From the NCBI GenBank assembly GCA_000231825.2, contig JH720361.1, positions 1 to 64,000 of the forward strand: a stretch of DNA of 64,000 nucleotides. Direction: 5' to 3'. The position numbers were made by a program, and so were the translations under genes. How positions within the stretch are numbered: position 1 is the stretch's first letter; the number at the start of each line of letters is the position of its first letter. Origin of the DNA: Tetrahymena elliotti 4EA. Lineage: Eukaryota; Ciliophora; Oligohymenophorea; Hymenostomatida; Tetrahymenidae. The notes below the pieces were generated by a model. It searched no databases and was not told the DNA's origin. It saw only the letters and a list, made by a program, of their open reading frames with translations. Below, piece by piece: positions 11,139 to 22,741 of the stretch.

Positions 11139-14100
11139 ATGAATAAAAATCTTGTAAATAGAAGCAAGGTCTCTACATAATATGGAGATATAAATGGTCA
11201 AGACCATTCAGATATAGAATTTAACCATTTCTATGGTATGAATGATAGAAGAAGTTGGGTGTTTAATAGTGTTCCATTCAAGAAAGATATGAAGGAAGAT
11301 GACAATTTTGATGATCAGTCATGCTTCAAATATTAAAATGAGCCTCAATCTTCATAATTTATTAAGCTTAATGCAGCTACAAATTTAGAAGAAGAGAATA
11401 AAAAAGATAATAAATTAAAAATAAAGCAGAGAAGTTTTGATGACTAATACTCCAAATAAGATAAAAAGGTAGCTGTAGCTGAAATTAGAATTTTTACTGA
11501 AAGTTAAATAGGAATCAAATAAAATTTATAAAAGTAGAAGTAGTATAATAAAAAAACTAGTAATTCTTTGAACTCAAATGAGTCAAGCATAGATGATTAA
11601 ATAGATATCAGAGCAAAATAAATAAATCAAATTAAAACAAGAAGACAGGGACTAGGTGACCTTTAAAAGATGTAGATAGAAAATAATTTAATTGTTAAAC
11701 TTGGAATTAAGAAAGCTCTCTCTGTTGGAAAAGGGTTATCTCTACTTTTCAATATACATAAATTTTTAAGAAAAATAAAAAACTCAAGCGGTGCAACATT
11801 TAAGTATTTAAAAAGAAATACCTTTGAAATTATAAATGATGCAGCTATGAATTATGATTATTATTATTACAGAAAAAAATTCATTTAAGTAAGTTTATTT
11901 GATTTGTTTTAGTTGTTGAAATAAATAATTTTTTTAATAAAAAACTAGACACCATCTCTTTTTCAAAGATTGATATATTATTTTAAAAGTAATTTGACCT
12001 CTAAATTTGCTAATATTTAAAATAAATAAATTCTTAATAAAATAAAGGCTAATCTTATCAATTGTTGCTGAAGAGCTAATTTCTATAAAAATTTTATAAA
12101 AATTTGAATGACACAGTCATAGTTCCAGTAAAATAGATTTTATTCCTACATATTAAATAAAATTCTTTCTATTTTTATTAATTTATTTAGAATTCAGGCT
12201 TTTCTCTTGTTTGGGAAATAATTACTATTTTCGTTTTATTAAGGCTTCTTTTGTATGTACCTTTAATTATTTCTATTCAAATCACTACTTATACTATAGA
12301 AGGAAATACTGCCTAATTTTTTGATACCTTTACTCAATTTTTTTTCTTCTTTGATATTTTTGTAAAATTTAATACTGGTAAATTTATTTATTTCGAATTT
12401 AATTAAATTTTAAGATATATTATTACTATAATAGCTACATATAAGCGGGGAGAGATAACAAAATAAAGGCGAATAATTGCAAAAAAATATATCAAGTCAT
12501 AATAATTTTGGTAAATAATAAATAATTCTCGATCTATTAATATTTATCTAATAATTTTCTTTTTCACTAATTGAAATAGGCTTGATTTACTTTTAGCATT
12601 AATTATTGTCATTTAAAATTTATTTGATAATTAATTGTTTATGATAATTTTTCTAGTAAAGATAATTGATTTTTTGGAAGCTATATCGAATTTAGAGTAA
12701 AATTATAAAATGAAAGATAAAACCCAAGCTTTTACAGATATTTTTAAGCTTATTTTTAATATACTATTTATTGCTCATTTAGTAGCCTGCATTGCACTTC
12801 TTACTGTTTCTTTAGAATTAAAATATGGCTCAAATTAGAATATTTGGATGATTTAGTATCTTCATGATGATTGGTATATTAGATACTTCATTTCTCTTTA
12901 CTGGTCTGTGGTTACAATGATTACTCTTGGCTATGGAGATATAACTCCAATCACTATATGTAAAATTACTAAAATATGTTTTTTCTTGTTTTAATAATAA
13001 TTTAAAAATAGTTGAGAAGATAATAGTAACTTTTATTGGATTAGTGGGATGTTTGGTGCTTTCATATTCAATGAATTAATTTGGTCTGATATTGAATGAC
13101 CTATAAAGGAAAAAGAAAGAATTTAAGCAAAAAATGATAAACTTAAATTAATATCTTTCAAATAGAAATTTAGAGAAGAATATTTAGTAGCATGTCTTAA
13201 AATATTACAATTATGTCTACAATTAGTAAGAGTTTAACAACTTAGAAGGTAACCAACTTCTAAATTAACTTCCTATAAATCTCAAGGAAGAAGTCTTGAT
13301 CAATTTATATGAAAATTTAATCAACTCAAAAAAAATATTTTCTGAAAACTTTAGCTAGCAATTTCTTACAAAAATTATACTAAAAATGAAAGAAAAAATA
13401 ATTTCTCCCCAAGAACACTTGTACAACTAAGGAGATTCACCTGATGAAATATACTTTTTATTAAGTGGATAGAGTAAATTTTTAATAATGATTTAGATCC
13501 AAAAAAACTTAAAATTTTAAAGTTTAGGTATACTTGAAGACTTTAGAAAAAGATAAGTCAAATCCAATCTGCTTGATAAAAGTAATTTACTATTTTTTTA
13601 AAAATTATCTCTCCTTTTTCTTAAATATTGATAAATTAGTATGTATTATTTATTATTGAAAAAAATAAAATAACCACCCTTTTTCCTCACATTTTAACAT
13701 TTTAGAAGTTTTTTCAATATAGGAGAAATTTAGAAAACTAAAATTTTATTGGTACATATCTCTTAAAGGGAATTTAATCTATAAAATTAAACAAATTATA
13801 GCTGATTACAATAAACTTTTATTCTTTAAATTAAAAGAAAAAGGGAGATTTAATAGGTCATTTTGAGTTTTTCTCTTAGCTCTAAAGATAGTAAAGCGCA
13901 AAAGCAATAAATGTGACTTGTGTAGCATTTATAACAAAATAAGATTTTCTACTGACACTCCAAGATTTTCCACTAGATAGAGTGAGTTTTATTTCATTAT
14001 ATTTTTATTTATTTTTTTTGTTAAAATTTAGGAGAAATTTAAAATGATTTAAGATGATTGTGTTTTCAATAAATAAAATTCTTTTTTTTCTTGTTATGGA

Positions 14101-15438
14101 TGTTAAAAAACTGATCATACTCTTGATGAATGTGTATAGGTGTTTTATAATGCACCAAAGTAAAAAATAATTAAATCTATTTAACAAAATTTCCCTCAAA
14201 TTAGAATTAAATCAAAAAGAAAATCTAATAAATCTTAAAACGCTTTATTGATTTAAAAATATTCTGAGTAAATATGTCTTCTTTATCAACAGATAGCTAT
14301 CTAACAATGTACAATTTTACTTTCAAATATTTACATTTTTAATTATAAATTTATTCATGAAGCTGCTGCAAAATTATCTACTGTTTTTGATGCTCCGATT
14401 AAAAATTTTGGGACTCAAATTTCTTATAACTAAGAGAGTCATAACTTTCAAGTATTATTTATTTAAAATTAAAAATTTTATTAAAATTAAATTTTATTAA
14501 AGATTGGAGTTAGCTAAGATAAAAGTAAAAAAAATAATCTTTAAAAACTGGATTTATCTTAACAAAAAATTTCAAAGGTGCCTATTGTCTATAATGAATC
14601 ATAAAATACAAATTAAAGTATTCAACATCCTGATTCTTTGCAAGTTTCTTCTAGCTTTATTGCTTACGATATAAGTACACCAGCTAGTGCTACTTTCAAT
14701 TAAAAAGAAAGTAAAAAGAGTATAGTTAATAGGAATTTTGATGAATAAATGAATAGTCAATCTCCAATCAATAGAGAAAGAAAGAGTATACTAATTACTA
14801 AAAAACTAGAGGGTATGGATGATACAAATAATTAAATAAAAGAAAGTTTATAAAATAGGTAACTTTACACAAAAAAATTTAGTTAATTTTCTCAGCTTGA
14901 AAGGTAGCATACAAGTGAAGGTAAATAAAGCAAAGAAGATGATGTATGTAATAGAAGTTAAGACAATTAAATACAAAACGTAAAAAGTAATTCATCTTGT
15001 GATGAATAATCTGCTTACGCACCTGATATATAAGAAGGGAACTAACACGTTTAAATAATTTTAAATAATCCAAAGATAAGAGTTAAAAGCTAATCTATAT
15101 CTTCTTTTCCCCATTGCTCCTTATAACGAATAAAAACAATAGATAATGAAGAATATTAATCAAATCATCCATACTTCTAAAGTAACATTAGTTAATAATC
15201 TGGTTTACCTTTGTTTTTAATTGATAACTTTGACACTGGAAAAGATTTTGAAGTATACTTCCCTACAAATAATAAAACATAAATTATAGTTTCAGCAAAC
15301 ATTAAGAGGAATTTCAATGCTCTATAAAATCTTAAAAGGAGAAAAAGAAATACAAAGCTGATAGAAACTTAGGAAAAAATAAAAAAAATTTAGAGTAGAT
15401 TTAGATAATAAAAGCTAAATAGCTTTAAGGTTTAATGA
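11139..15438 (+). CDS. Cyclic-nucleotide-gated/EAG-type K+ channel with C-terminal zinc knuckle
   Basis: Predicted plasma or ciliary membrane K+ channel. The long N-terminus is Lys/Gln-rich and cytoplasmic. Membrane segments follow from about 12190 (WEIITIFVLLRLLLYVPLII) to the pore. The selectivity filter TLGYGD is at 12923-12940, which predicts K+ selectivity. A C-linker comes next (MNQFGLILNDLQRKKK), then a cNMP-binding-like region (SPDEIYFLLSG near 13440 and GHFEFFSQL near 13860). A zinc knuckle C-x2-C-x4-H-x4-C lies at 14092-14133, and the Ser/Asn-rich tail is open to TGA at 15438. About eight introns are needed. Junctions I trust: donor after 11887, a 61-base intron near 12000, and the one entered at GTGAGT near 13982. 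Exon joins at 13540-13860 are unresolved. The S4 region has few basic residues. The layout matches the expanded ciliate channel family. Confidence 0.75.
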
Positions 15439-16284
15439 AACTAATTCATAATCTAAAAATATTTAATAAATATTATTAAATAGTATTATTTAATTTAAAT
15501 TATAAGCAGCATACAAAACCTTAAATATTTCTATATGATAGCTTTGATAGCAGAAAATATTTTCCACTTTAAATAAAATTAATATTACATTAAAATTTCA
15601 GCAAATTCTAAGAAAATTTTATTTTATGAAGAGACATTTAAATGAGAAAAAGGAATAAAATAAATTAAAACTTGAGAAACAGTAATAAAATCTATCATCA
15701 GTTTAGATAATTTAAATAGAATTATAATTTAATTAATATACTTAATAAATACAAACAATAAATTAAAGACAAACAAAAAATAATAATGTGATTTATTCTT
15801 TAATTTTTGTTGTAAATTGATAAAATAAGTTAAGAAAATCTGTTTTGTATTTAAATAAATCTTTTCTAATTTATGTTAAACTTTTGAATGATAAAATCTT
15901 TAAAAATAAAAATTAATTGTCATAAATTTATTTTGTTTTTACAATTATTTTTTTGTTTAAAAAAATTAGTTTTAGGTTTTTGACAAAATGTGAGTTAAAA
16001 ATTTAAAGCTAAACCAACAATTACTCTTTTACTTCATTAATTTTGCTCAAATTACCAATTTAAAAATTTTAAGTTTAATTTTTCTTGAATAATTACATAA
16101 CTTTACATTTAACACTTTTTTGAAGCCTGATTAAACATTTTCCATTTTTTAGATTTCTTTGAAAAATACAAAATTTAATACAAAAATTCTTTGAATTTTA
16201 ATTATATTTTTCAAAATAGTGGTATTTGTTATATCAGTGGTTTTAATATTAAGAAATAACTATTTACAAAAATAAAAAATAAAA
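15439..16284. other. Convergent intergenic spacer
   Basis: About 850 bases between converging genes. A/T-rich with several poly-T and poly-A runs. No gene, RNA or repeat is recognised. Confidence 0.5.
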
Positions 16285-17811
16285 TCAGGCAAATTATGAA
16301 TAATATATGTGAATAGCTTGATACACTCTTTCTTCTAGCTCTTAGAGAGCTTCTTGGTTAAGTCTATATATTTTGGCAAAGTCTTTCGCAACTTTTTTGT
16401 AGTCGTCACCTTTATATAGTGCAATTCTGCCTTTTTTACTAGGGGTGATGTTAACATCCAAATACATAATTGGTTCTTTTTTCAAGGGAATTCTATTCAT
16501 AAAGCTAAATTCTTGGGTTTTAGTGGGATTAGATTTAACTTCTTTTTCTCTGTATTGTTACATTTATTTATCCCAAAATTCTTCTTTTTCAGTTTTGATA
16601 CGCCTAGCTTTGGCTAACCTTTCGAGTTGTGTTTTTGCACCAGGAACATAATCTGCCACATTCTTTTTGTCTTGATTACAGTGGTCAATATGATCTAATT
16701 TGGTAATTTATGGATGAAAAGAGTATTAGTAAATTTCTTCTTCTTTTTCTTTTTATCTTTATTACATAATTTCTTCCTAATTTTTTTTAATTTCTTAAGC
16801 ATTTTGATAAAGTCTATCATGGACATTAGTTTAAAGTATTTTTTAGTATTTAGGAGATGTTATATTTTATTAATTAGAATTTACTAAAGGTTAAAAAGTA
16901 CATGAATCGAGCTCTTCTTTTTACTTCAAGAGAGAAAATGTATTTCTTTTTTAATTTAATAATTAGGCATGTTAAAATAGCTTTTCATGTCTTGTGTTGT
17001 TTTTTTTATTTTAATTATATATATTCATATTGTTGTTATTATTTTTAGTTGGTGAAATTTACAATTATAATATCTATTCATTCATTTCATTTGACTAAAC
17101 TAGCGTGTGATAATAATTTAATATTTCTTTCAGGTTGATGTTGCTATAATTTAATTGGCTTATAAATTCTTCAGCATTTTACTATGTGCTGATTTTAAAA
17201 TTGCTTATTAGCTCATTTTATACTAAGGCTAACATAGATTCTTACTCAAGTTGCCTATTAAGCATGATCATCATCAACTAATTTATAAATTAAGATTTTG
17301 CAAATGGACTATTTGATGAAAACTAAATAACTCTCCATAATTACTCACAATATTAAATTGATCTTTCAGGAGATTCCTAATCCTTTAATTAATTCTAATT
17401 GTACAATAGTCCTATTTCGATAAACAAACTTTAAAAGTTCTAAATTGAGTAAGCTTTGTTAGAGTCATTTCTATTTTTAAGAATTAGACTTTATAATTTT
17501 TTCATGTCAATTCGTTTGAGCTATTTTTATTATTTATCATTTCCTTCAAATTCTACATAAGAGTTTCTAATTTCCTAAGATCCATCTAAATTAATTTTTT
17601 GATCATCAGGCGATTAACTCAAGGAGTCCTAAAACTATTATATTTTCATAGGAGATTCATTTGTTTTGCTCTCTTTGTATTACTAATTTGTTATCCTCTG
17701 CAAGATTATTTCTTTTCTACTACTCAAAAATTCTGCATGATTGAAAGGTTAGCCAGGTGAATTAAATTTTCTATCATTTAATGAATCAAAAGAATGATTA
17801 TTTTATATCAT
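16285..17811 (-). CDS. Unassigned 508-residue protein, possibly cytoskeletal or ciliary
   Basis: A single uninterrupted frame of 508 codons from ATG at 17811 to TGA at 16285, with many internal TAA/TAG read as Gln. The N-terminal half is rich in Ser, Asn and Gln with no motif. The last 150 residues are charged and helical, and end in a compact segment (LDVNITPSKKGRIALYKGDD, then KDFAKIYRLNQEALQELEER). This GRI..GDD pattern resembles a short C-terminal module I associate with ciliary and centrosomal proteins of alveolates. That is recollection, not a search result. There is no signal peptide or membrane span. Lack of introns and the charged C-terminus fit a structural protein; the function is unknown. 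Confidence 0.7.
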
Positions 17812-18506
17812 TTTGATATCTTAAATGGCTTTTTTATTATACTTCGTTAATTATGCTTAAATTATCACTATAGTTAAATTTAATCAGAAAATAGAAAACA
17901 AATTTTTTTTGATAAATTAATAATTTTTATAAATTTGCAAATTTCTTGATTTATTGATTGATTGGTTGTTTGGTTGGTTGGTTGGATTATTTTTTGGACC
18001 AATAATTTTATTTGTCAATTATATCTTAATTTTTATTTATAATTTATTTCACTCTAACCTAAACAAACATAATGTGTTATTAATAAAAATGTAATTCAAT
18101 ACTGTAATGAAGATAAATTAATATTATTTTTCCATAAAAGTAGAAAAAACCATTTAGAATTAATCTTTTGATTAAACAGAATAAAAATTTGTTTAGAAAA
18201 ATTTTTGAACAGATTATAGCTTTGTTTAAAAGTAAGAATTTATTTTCTATAAATCAATGAAAACATTCTTTATTATATAAAAATGAAACAATGAAAATAA
18301 ATCGATCTTATTCTTGAATTAACTCAATAGAATAAGTATTTAATATAAGATAATTATTTTATAGAATATGTGAAGTATTAGTATAGATTATTTATATATA
18401 GAATTAGTTATAGATTAATAGTCATTTAAATCATTCCATTTTTTCAAGAATGGAAGAAAGAAAGAAAATCATATATTATATTTGATAATAAATCATAATG
18501 ATTTTT
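17812..18506. other. Intergenic region between two minus-strand genes
   Basis: About 700 bases. It should hold the promoter of the 508-residue gene (starts at 17811) and the 3' end of the coiled-coil gene. Contains a GATT/GGTT microsatellite at 17949-17986. No other feature seen. Confidence 0.5.
17949..17986. repeat. GATT/GGTT tetranucleotide microsatellite
   Basis: Successive GATT units change into GGTT units within about 40 bases, just upstream of the minus-strand gene starting at 17811. It is a simple repeat and is not the ciliate telomere repeat, which has four G in a row. Confidence 0.7.
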
Positions 18507-19976
18507 TCAATTTTAACTTATCATGATAGGAACATCTATATTTCCTCTTAATTGTTAAAGCTTTTGTTCATATTGTGAATACAGCTCATCAATCGTTGTG
18601 TCAAATTCAGTTTTTTACAACTCTATTTCTTCTTCCAGAGAAAGGATTTTTTCTTCCATTATCTTTAATTTGGAAGTTAATTAATTGATCTATTCATCTT
18701 TTGCTTGAGTAGACTTTTTTAACTCTTCAATTAAATCATTGTTTTACTTTGAAGAAACCTGAAAGGACTTCTCAGATTCTGATAACTTTTAAGAAACTAT
18801 TTGTAACTTTTATGTTAACTCTTGAATTTAAATACTTAGTGCCTTAGTGAGTGCTTCTTACTCACTATTAAAGTTGCCCCTCTCGGTATTTCTTTATGGC
18901 TAATGTTAATTATCTTAATTCTATTATTAATTATCTTCACATTTTAAAACTACAATGTCCTCTTAAGCTGATTTTTTGTCTTTATTACTCCTTTCTTCTT
19001 AGCATTCGTCTTCATTGACTTAAAAATTTTCTGATTTAATTAGTTTTTCTAAATTTTCATTACAATTTCTTCTTTCTAGCTCCTATCTTTCGCTTCTTTT
19101 CTTTGATGATGTAGAATTCCATACAATACTCTCACCATTTTCATCTTAGTGTAAATTAGTTATAAATTCTGCTACAGTAGCCTAGGTAGAATTAGTGATA
19201 TTATTTCCTTTATTAGCAGAGTTTTAGTTGAATAAATCTAATTTTTCAATCAATTCTTTGTTCTCTGAAATTAAAAGCATGATCTATCCTTACTATTCGT
19301 CAACAATATCCTCTAAATCAGCAAGCTGAGATAACAATTCAGCTTTCTCATTTAGCAAGCCTGATATTTATAAATTTAAGTCTGCTAAAATTGACTAAGT
19401 TGTGTCGTAAACCTCATTGTTTTATTCTACAATAGACATTAGCTTGCTATTCCTTCTGACAAGTTCTTCATTAATCATCTCTATTTGTTATTAATCCAAC
19501 TTATCAGGTTTATTTTTTAGAATCAAATTACTTTTTTAATTATTATCTTAATGAACTTAATCTGTTACTTAATTGTCATTCCTAATTTCCTTCTGATCTT
19601 GGAACGACACTAATTTTTATTTTTATTTAGTCTACTGGTAGTCTTCATACATTTTGTTAGGTATTTCAGATAATTGTGGTCTCTCAGAATAATGGCTGGT
19701 CATTGTTTTTTGTTCCTCCAATTCTATTTATTGCTTTAATTCGAAGTTTTCTTTTTCCAAATTAGCATTCAAAAGCTAAAGCTCCATGAGATTAGATTTA
19801 ATTCTCTCAATTTCTTCATTCTTATCTTTTAAAATTTTTTTGCTCATCTGCTGTAAGTCATCGACCTTGTCTTCAAGGTCAAGATTTTTAATATGCAGAT
19901 TGTCATTTTCTGTTTTTAATTTATCAAGCTAGCTTTTTAAATCACTAATTTCTTTCTTTAATTAAATATCACTCAT
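18507..19976 (-). CDS. Long coiled-coil protein, function unknown
   Basis: One intronless frame of 489 residues (ATG 19976, TGA at 18507-18509). From the first residues it is an almost unbroken series of charged, leucine-spaced heptads (for example LDKLKTENDNLHIKNLDLED and EKILSLEEEIELQKTEFDT), interrupted by a Gln/Asn-rich stretch near residues 340-370. No signal peptide, membrane span or catalytic motif is present. Such proteins usually act as scaffolds in Golgi tethers, basal bodies or the cortex. Coiled-coil similarity alone cannot tell these apart, so no function is assigned. Confidence 0.78.
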
Positions 19977-20209
19977 AGACTATTTGTTTATGTTTTTATG
20001 CAAATTTTATTATAAATTTTTTTAATAAATAAATTACTATAATTATATAAAGATTCTATGATTTAACATGCAATCAATTAGTCAATCATTTGATTTTATT
20101 ATTTAAGATTTAAGATTATAAATTAATCCAAATATCTTTGTTGATTGATGGTAAGAACTCAAATAATAATTCGGAATATTAGTGTTAAAATTATTTAAAA
20201 AAACGCTTT

Positions 20210-20785
20210 TATAATACCAACATTTTTGATATATCCCTATGATACAAATACTTAGCTAAATCAAAAAATTGCTTAAATACATAATAAAATGTAATTAAAA
20301 AAATAATAAATGAAATAAACTCAAGGATAAGAAGGAATCTTTTTACTATCATGCTAGTAAAATATGAGTAAAATAGTTATTCCTTTTATTCGATTCATCA
20401 TAAATAAAATCAAGGAAAAGAAGGAATATTTTGACAACAATGTTCCGAAAATTAATGCTAGCATTCATTTATTATAAATATTTCTATTATTAAATTTAAG
20501 TAGTATAATACCAACATTTTCAATATATACATAAGATATAAATACTTAACTAAATCAATAAATTGCTTGAATACTTAATAAAATTTAATAAAAAAAGGAG
20601 ATGAAGGAATAAATTAACTATTATGCTCTTAAAATTAATTAAGAGTTTTCATTATTAGTTATTATTATTCCATTTAAACATATATAAAATCAAGGAGAAG
20701 AAGGTATATTTTGGCTATCATGCTCCTAAAATTAATGACGAGTATTCATTTATTATAATTATTCCTATTATTCCATTTAAGCATA
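20210..20785. repeat. Higher-order A-B-B repeat, two units of about 290 bases
   Basis: Two related kinds of block alternate. Block A (ATAATACCAACATTTT... with AAATACTTA and TTGCTT) starts near 20210 and again near 20504, 294 bases later. Block B, about 90 bases (AAGGA-AAGAAGGAATA..., then TATCATGCT-CTAAAATTAAT, then ATTCATTTATTAT) occurs at about 20321, 20410, 20595 and 20690. The order is A-B-B-A-B-B. Copies differ by scattered substitutions, so the array is not recent. It lies downstream of the EF-hand gene and upstream of the coiled-coil gene. Confidence 0.72.
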
Positions 20786-21868
20786 AAACTTTTCAAAATC
20801 TTTGTATCTGACTTTTAATGAGGAATTAGATTTTACACTTTTACGGCTTCTGTTTGAAAGTAGCTTTTTAGTTTAAATAAAGAAATTAATTTATTAATTT
20901 ATTTAATTAAGTTTTCTCTTCTTTTTAATTTATTTTAAATCATTTTTTTATAATTATTAATTTTATTTTTTTTGTTTGATTTTTGTTGAGAAATTAAATA
21001 TAATTACTGATAAAACAGAATTTGTTTTTGTAAGCCCTCTTCCTTCATCATTTTATTCAAATAGCATACAGAAAGTAGGGAAATCTAGCATATCCCCTCC
21101 TGCTTCTATTTTTTCTAAAAATACTTCCATATCGTAAGTTAATTCAAACTCTGTTTTAATTATTTCTAAAATGGTTTGCTTAGGTACTTTTCCTGTTTAA
21201 TCAGCATTACCACCTAGAGCTACAAAGGCATCAACTGTTTTAACAAATAAAAAAATTTTTATGATTATTTCAAAATTTATCATAAATCTGTTAGATGAAA
21301 AATTTAATTAATAAATAGAATCATTTGTTTTGCTAATTTTATTCTTTTTTACCATATTCGCTAAAGGCGTTGTTTTCGCTCTCCTCATCTAATTTTTAAT
21401 AGTATGTTTTCACTTAAGAAAGAACAATAATAGCAGCATCTATATCTATTTTCTTAATATTTCTAGCTTCCAACTCCTTGAATATGAACTCTTTTACTTT
21501 ATTATCGACTTCATAGTTAAGTTCTATTTGTGTTATTACAAAAAAGGATTAAAAATTTTCATTAAATTGATTTTGCTTGATTCAAATAATGACAAGGATG
21601 TTGAACCGATGAAGAAACAAATTGGATATATGTCATTAAAAATCATGTTACTTTTAGCTATGTTGAGGAGATCTATGAATTATATAATTGGTTTATCATT
21701 CTTCTTAAACTAGTAAACCAATTATGTAATTTCATTTCTGTCAAGCTTAGATTTATCTAAATTAACTCCCATCAACTCGTTTGGATTCTAGCCCATTTTG
21801 CTTTATCTTCTACGAGCTTGAACCTATTACTAATCAACACGACTGGCCTAATCAAATTCTGAATTCAT
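20690..21868 (-). CDS. EF-hand (calmodulin-like) protein; 3' end unresolved
   Basis: Three exons fit in phase: 21868-21652, 21523-21353 and a last exon from 21234. The core reads KLNYEVDNKVKEFIFKELEA at the start of exon 2, then VDAFVALGGNADQTGKVPKQ and KIEAGGDMLDFPTFCMLFE in exon 3. That is one degenerate EF-hand loop followed by the closing half of a paired hand. The first loop lacks the usual leading Asp, so calcium binding may be weak. Small proteins of this type often sit in axonemes with dynein or radial spokes, which is inference only. After MLFE the frame stays open for about 120 more codons of A/T-type sequence to TGA at 20690, running into the repeat array. An unrecognised intron or an earlier end near 21030 is likely. 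Confidence 0.6.
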
Positions 21869-22741
21869 AACTTATGTGTATAATAGTTAAGAAATAAGTA
21901 ATTAAATATTATTTTTAATTAATTCAGTTTAAATTTTTTGATATTTCTTATGTAAATTTATTAGACTTTTTCCAATTTCCAAACAAAAAAAATCATAAAA
22001 TTAACAAATTCAAAAATATCTTGAAAAAATCTAAGGAATGTTTTTTACTTTGATAAATTTTAATTACTTTTGATCCATTAATCTTAACAAGGGTCTGAAT
22101 TAAAATTAGATAACTACCATTAAAATTTTGTGGTTATTAAACAAATTTAAATTTTTCTTTTGTAACAAAAATCAAGAATTTATTTATTGAATGGATAAAT
22201 CCTCTTTTTGAAATGAATTTTTCGAGCTACAAAAATAAAATTGAAACATAAATTATGTAATGTAGCAGCTGAAATAGAATAATTTGAAATTTAAAGCTTT
22301 TAAACAAAAATAAACACTTTTATACAAGTCTTATTGGTGCAAAGATAGATAAATAAATACTTAAATAATAAAAATTAAGTAAGTTAAACAAAATTATTAC
22401 TAATGTAATTAATTCGTTAAATTCATTGCTATATGAACAAATATAAATAAGTCAGATTGGGTTATCAATAAGCCAAGGTAAAAAAAATTGAAGGAGACTT
22501 TCTTCAGCATTAAAGCAAACCTAACAGATGTTTTGTAAAAGATATTTTATTTATTATTTTGAGAGTATTAGCTTTAAGGATAAACTTTCTTTCAAGTTTA
22601 TTAATCATTCAATGGCTCATTGATTTACAAAACAAAATAAATTGAATGATGTGTTATTTGTTTATTTATTTAATATACTTTTATTATGCTTTTTATTTAT
22701 AAAATTTGTGAACAATTTTCTTTAAATAAAGAGAAAATTAA
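21869..22741. other. Intergenic region
   Basis: About 870 bases of A/T-rich spacer upstream of the EF-hand gene and downstream of the LIN9 gene. No open frame with protein-like composition, no RNA gene and no clear repeat seen. Confidence 0.5.

Noticed and set aside
11887..13860. Apparent frameshifts that would make the K+ channel a pseudogene
   Set aside because: A 61-base phase-1 intron near 12000 removes the first, and careful recounting of the A run near 13500 removes the second. The remaining gap is better explained by an unresolved intron.
17949..17986. GGTT repeat as an internal telomeric sequence
   Set aside because: Units have two G residues, not the four G of the Tetrahymena telomere, and they grade into GATT units.
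21528..21713. Plus-strand 61-codon open frame
   Set aside because: It is antisense to the EF-hand gene's first exon and intron and has no motif.
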